Made by a program: the position numbers and the translations under genes
The notes under the pieces: generated by a model
Databases searched by the model: none
What the model was told of the DNA's origin: nothing
Seen by the model: the letters and a program-made list of their open reading frames with translations, nothing else
From: Rikenellaceae bacterium
Lineage (GTDB): Bacteria; Bacteroidota; Bacteroidia; Bacteroidales; Rikenellaceae
Reading direction: 5' to 3'
NCBI GenBank assembly: GCA_021203585.1
Contig: JAJQAW010000005.1
Location: 1 to 8,540 of the forward strand
DNA length: 8,540 bases
Part shown: piece after piece, positions 5,750-8,540 of the stretch
Position numbering within the stretch: position 1 is the stretch's first letter
Layout: every line of letters begins with the position of its first letter

Positions 5750-7318
5750 ATGAGCAGCAGTCTAAACCAGGAGAAAATCAATGAGTTGATCCAGATTCGC
5801 GAAAAAGCCAAATTGGGCGGCGGGCAAAAAAGGATCGATTCACAGCACAACAAAGGGAAGTATACAGCGCGTGAGCGTATCGATATGCTTCTGGACGAGG
5901 GAAGTTTTGAGGAATTCGACATGTTCGTCACCCATCGCTGTACCAATTTCGGAATCGAAAAGGAGTCTTATTACGGAGATGGAGTGGTGACCGGGTATGG
6001 CACTATCGACGGTCGGCTGGTGTGCGTGTATGCCCAGGACTTTACTGTTTTCGGCGGATCGCTTTCCATTTCGCTGGCCGAAAAAATCTGTAAAGTCATG
6101 GATATGGCCATGCGAAACGGCGCTCCCGTGATCGGACTCAACGATTCGGGCGGAGCTCGGATTCAAGAGGGAGTCAATGCCCTGGCCGGGTATGCCGAAA
6201 TCTTCCAGCGCAATATTCTCGCTTCCGGAGTGGTACCCCAGATTTCCGCTATTTTCGGCCCGTGCGCCGGAGGAGCGGTGTATTCTCCTGCTCTGACCGA
6301 TTTTATCATCATGCGTCAGGGGGCGAGCTATATGTTTCTGACCGGCCCGAAAGTCGTGAAAACCGTAACCGGCGAGGATGTCACCCAGGAACAACTGGGC
6401 GGGGCGAGCGTTCATGCCACCAAATCGGGGGTTTCTCATTTCACCGTCGATACGGAGGAAGAAGGGCTCGGATTGATCCGGAATCTGATCAGTTACCTGC
6501 CGCAAAATAACCTGGAAGATGCTCCACTGGCCGTTTGCACGGATAACATCGACCGCATGGAGGATGCGCTCAACGAAATTATTCCGGACAATCCGAACAA
6601 GCCGTACGATATGTACGAGGTGATCGAAGCCATTGTCGATAACGGGAAATACCTGGAATCGCAAACTTCCTACGCCCGCAATATTATCACCTGTTTTGCG
6701 CGGTTTAACGGACAATCCGTAGGGATTGTCGCCAATCAGCCCAAGTATATGGCCGGGGTGCTGGATGTCAACGCTTCGCGCAAAGCCGCCCGGTTCGTCC
6801 GCTTCTGCGACGCTTTTAATATTCCGATCGTTACGCTGGTCGATGTTCCGGGATTCCTGCCGGGAACCGGTCAGGAATACGGCGGGGTGATCGTGCATGG
6901 GGCCAAACTGCTGTTTGCTTACGGGGAAGCTACCGTGCCCAAAGTAACCGTAACACTGCGTAAATCCTACGGAGGAGCTTATTGTGTGATGAGTTCCAAA
7001 CACCTGCGCGGGGATTTGAACTATGCCTGGCCGACAGCCGAAATCGCGGTAATGGGTCCCTCCGGAGCGATCGAAGTGCTCTCTTCCAAAGAGATCGCCG
7101 CGGTAGAAGATCCGGAAGCCAAAGCCAAACTGATCGCCGAGAAAGAAGCGGAGTACTGCGATAAATTTACCAATCCCTACAACGCGGCCAAATACGGTTA
7201 CATCGACGATGTGATCGAACCGCGCAATACTCGGTTCCGGGTCATTCGCGCCTTGCAGTCGCTGGCGACCAAGAAGCTCGTCAACCCGGCAAAAAAACAC
7301 TCCAATATCCCGTTATAA
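5750..7318 (+). CDS. mmdA: Methylmalonyl-CoA decarboxylase alpha (carboxyltransferase) subunit
   Basis: The carboxyltransferase subunit moves the carboxyl group of (S)-methylmalonyl-CoA to biotin on the carrier protein, yielding propionyl-CoA. It has 522 residues, the usual length, with two crotonase-like halves. The N-half has [20 protein letters not shown] (36-55), [11 protein letters not shown] (132-142) and the oxyanion-hole segment [16 protein letters not shown] (170-185). The C-half has [13 protein letters not shown] (364-376), [16 protein letters not shown] (404-419) and [14 protein letters not shown] (427-440). Position 412 is Cys where propionyl-CoA carboxylases have the specificity Asp and acetyl-CoA carboxylases have Ile. 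The protein is cytoplasmic. Sequence alone cannot separate a decarboxylase alpha subunit from a propionyl-CoA carboxylase beta subunit. The adjacent OadG-like membrane protein and biotin carrier favour the Na+-pumping decarboxylase. Confidence 0.93.
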   Translation: MSSSLNQEKINELIQIREKAKLGGGQKRIDSQHNKGKYTARERIDMLLDEGSFEEFDMFVTHRCTNFGIEKESYYGDGVVTGYGTIDGRLVCVYAQDFTVFGGSLSISLAEKICKVMDMAMRNGAPVIGLNDSGGARIQEGVNALAGYAEIFQRNILASGVVPQISAIFGPCAGGAVYSPALTDFIIMRQGASYMFLTGPKVVKTVTGEDVTQEQLGGASVHATKSGVSHFTVDTEEEGLGLIRNLISYLPQNNLEDAPLAVCTDNIDRMEDALNEIIPDNPNKPYDMYEVIEAIVDNGKYLESQTSYARNIITCFARFNGQSVGIVANQPKYMAGVLDVNASRKAARFVRFCDAFNIPIVTLVDVPGFLPGTGQEYGGVIVHGAKLLFAYGEATVPKVTVTLRKSYGGAYCVMSSKHLRGDLNYAWPTAEIAVMGPSGAIEVLSSKEIAAVEDPEAKAKLIAEKEAEYCDKFTNPYNAAKYGYIDDVIEPRNTRFRVIRALQSLATKKLVNPAKKHSNIPL

Positions 7319-7341
7319 ACCAGAAATTGGAAGTGAAAACG

Positions 7342-8268
7342 ATGAAAATATTGAAAAATATACAGGTTGGACTGGCGATGGCCCTGCTTTTCGGAGTGTC
7401 CCTGACGGGGTCAGCGCAGGGCATTAAAGACGTGCTGATCAACGAGGTGCTGGTGTTCAACGAGGATAATTACATCGACCCGTACGGCCACCGGGTCGGT
7501 TGGATCGAGCTGCATAATACCAGCCACGGCAGTGTGGATATGGGCGGTTGCTACCTGACCATATACCGCAACGGCGAAGGCGGGATGTACCCGATTCCCA
7601 AAGGCGATCCGCGAACGATCATACCGCCCGAAGGATACGTGATTTTCTTTGCCGAAGGAACAGCTACGAAAGGGGTATTCCATACCAATTTCACCCTCGA
7701 CCAAACGGGTTACCTGGCCCTTTACGACCAAAGCGGCCGTACGCTGATCGATGAGATTTCCTACGAAGTGGCCGCGCAAAAACCGGACGTATCAATCGGA
7801 GTGAAACGCGACGGCAACGGAGCGTATGTATCTACTTACGCCCTGGCGGCGACCACCCCGTTGGCTTCCAACGAAGAACAGGACGCTCTGCCGAAATCGG
7901 AGTGTTTTCGGATGCTCGACCCCACCGGAGCGGTGATGGCGGTGACGGCCACTGCCATGGTTCTGCTGGTCCTGACGGGATTATTTCTGGTATTCGATCT
8001 GATCGGCAAGCTCAATGTACGGGCTGTCCGGAAAAAACACGCAAAGGAAGAGCAGGCTAAAAAACAGGCCATTCATCCGGTTATGCCGGCCGACCAGGAG
8101 ATGATACACGGAGAAGAACTGGCTGCCATCGCGATGGCCCTTTACCAGTACCAGAATGACCTGCATGTGATCGAATCCAGCGTAATTACGATCAATAAAG
8201 TGGCCCGTGCCTACTCCCCGTGGAGCTCGAAGATTTACGGTCTGCGTCAAGTCCCTAATAAGAAATAG
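7342..8268 (+). CDS. OadG-like decarboxylase membrane subunit with lamin-tail domain
   Basis: Probable membrane-anchor subunit (OadG gamma, MmdD delta type) of the Na+-pumping decarboxylase. From ATG 7342 it has 308 residues: a signal peptide (1-25, likely cleaved at GSA/Q), then a lamin-tail-like beta domain at about 30-145 with LINEVLVFN (32-40) and WIELHNTSHGSVDMGG (54-69). A transmembrane helix follows at about 197-220. The basic, cytoplasmic tail ends in GEELAAIAMALYQYQNDLH (257-275) and YSPWSSKIYGLRQ (291-303), the conserved OadG-type end. Classic OadG and MmdD subunits are much shorter and lack an exported domain. ATG 7342 is preferred over an in-frame TTG at 7327 because GGAAG precedes it by 8 bases and the signal peptide follows directly. 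It lies 23 bases after mmdA and 14 before the carrier gene. The role comes from context and the C-terminal motif; the lamin-tail function is unknown. Confidence 0.85.
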   Translation: MKILKNIQVGLAMALLFGVSLTGSAQGIKDVLINEVLVFNEDNYIDPYGHRVGWIELHNTSHGSVDMGGCYLTIYRNGEGGMYPIPKGDPRTIIPPEGYVIFFAEGTATKGVFHTNFTLDQTGYLALYDQSGRTLIDEISYEVAAQKPDVSIGVKRDGNGAYVSTYALAATTPLASNEEQDALPKSECFRMLDPTGAVMAVTATAMVLLVLTGLFLVFDLIGKLNVRAVRKKHAKEEQAKKQAIHPVMPADQEMIHGEELAAIAMALYQYQNDLHVIESSVITINKVARAYSPWSSKIYGLRQVPNKK

Positions 8269-8282
8269 TTAAAGAAAAAGCG

Positions 8283-8540
8283 ATGAAACAATATAAATTC
8301 AAAATCAACGGAACAGACTATGCGGTGGACATTATCGAGGTAGACGGAGACCTGGCTACCGTAGCGGTCAACGGTTCTGAATTTGAGGTGGAAGTAGAGG
8401 GCATGGAAACCAAACCGGCCAGCAAAACACCCAAAAACGTAAAAACACCGGTTGTCAGCGCTCCGGAAAATCCGACCGTCGAACGTAAGCCGGCCCCTTC
8501 CGTGGCTTCCGGGTCGGCCAACGCCATGAAAGCCCCGCTG
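8283..8540 (+). CDS. mmdC: Biotin carboxyl carrier subunit, 5' part, cut by window end
   Basis: The first 86 codons of the biotin-carrying subunit, running off the right edge. Visible are the N-terminal module typical of decarboxylase carriers (MKQYKFKINGTDYAVDI, then VEVEGME near 36-42) and an Ala/Pro/Lys-rich flexible linker (about 43-77). The last residues, ANAMKAPL, begin the biotinyl domain. The biotinylated lysine of the usual EAMKM motif would lie further downstream and is not in the window. The mature carrier shuttles CO2 from the alpha subunit to the membrane beta subunit. The start codon is 14 bases after the OadG-like gene, with an A/G-rich but weak ribosome site. A beta subunit gene (mmdB) would be expected next. 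Assignment is secure from module order and context. Confidence 0.88.
   Translation, partial: MKQYKFKINGTDYAVDIIEVDGDLATVAVNGSEFEVEVEGMETKPASKTPKNVKTPVVSAPENPTVERKPAPSVASGSANAMKAPL

Noticed and set aside
5840..7300. Long open frame on the minus strand through mmdA
   Set aside because: Antisense shadow of a highly conserved carboxyltransferase gene; no recognisable protein features.
8517..8540. AMK in ANAMKAPL as the biotinylation site
   Set aside because: This is the entry strand of the biotinyl domain; the real EAMKM-type lysine lies further downstream, outside the window.
1..8540. CRISPR arrays, tRNA or rRNA genes, transposases, phage or defence genes
   Set aside because: None seen on either strand: no regular repeat-spacer pattern, no cloverleaf candidate, no transposase or nuclease motifs.

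Overview
The window looks like a chromosomal segment of a Bacteroidota bacterium, most likely order Bacteroidales. Three things point there. Start codons are preceded by A/T-rich leaders rather than strong Shine-Dalgarno sites. Perfect TAnnTTTG elements, the -7 motif of Bacteroidetes sigma factors, sit upstream of several genes. The gene content also fits: a GH78 enzyme, a DUF1573 protein, and a methylmalonyl-CoA epimerase/decarboxylase cluster that includes a lamin-tail/OadG-like fusion. The genus cannot be fixed from the sequence alone.

Layout. (1) 13-2133 (+): an intact, apparently cytoplasmic GH78-type alpha-L-rhamnosidase-like enzyme, closed by a 16-bp perfect hairpin. (2) About 2200-5150: a visibly AT-richer, decayed stretch. 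It holds a gene-free zone with a tiered GC-rich hairpin, an unidentified small reading frame, and a broken minus-strand lipoprotein related to the N-terminal part of Bacteroidetes transglutaminase-like proteins. It also holds an intact but catalytically altered TlpA/thioredoxin-fold protein (-), a divergent DUF1573 exported protein (+), and a heavily damaged family-4 glycosyltransferase remnant (+). (3) 5275 to the right edge (+): an intact operon of methylmalonyl-CoA epimerase, methylmalonyl-CoA decarboxylase alpha subunit, a membrane-anchored OadG-like subunit with a periplasmic lamin-tail domain, and the start of the biotin carrier subunit. The carrier gene is cut by the window edge.

How the genes work together. 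The operon encodes the late steps of the succinate-to-propionate route. The epimerase interconverts the (R)- and (S)-methylmalonyl-CoA stereoisomers. The alpha subunit transfers the carboxyl group from (S)-methylmalonyl-CoA to biotin on the carrier subunit. A membrane beta subunit, expected beyond the window, would release CO2 and pump Na+, with the OadG-like protein holding the complex at the membrane. The TlpA-like and DUF1573 genes share a divergent promoter region and may serve the envelope, but no joint function can be shown.

I do not see a convincing new multi-gene system. The more unusual points are the lamin-tail/OadG fusion, the TlpA-like protein with Asn in place of the first active-site Cys, the GH78 enzyme with Asp in place of the usual catalytic Glu, and two pseudogenes whose individual lesions can be read from the sequence.
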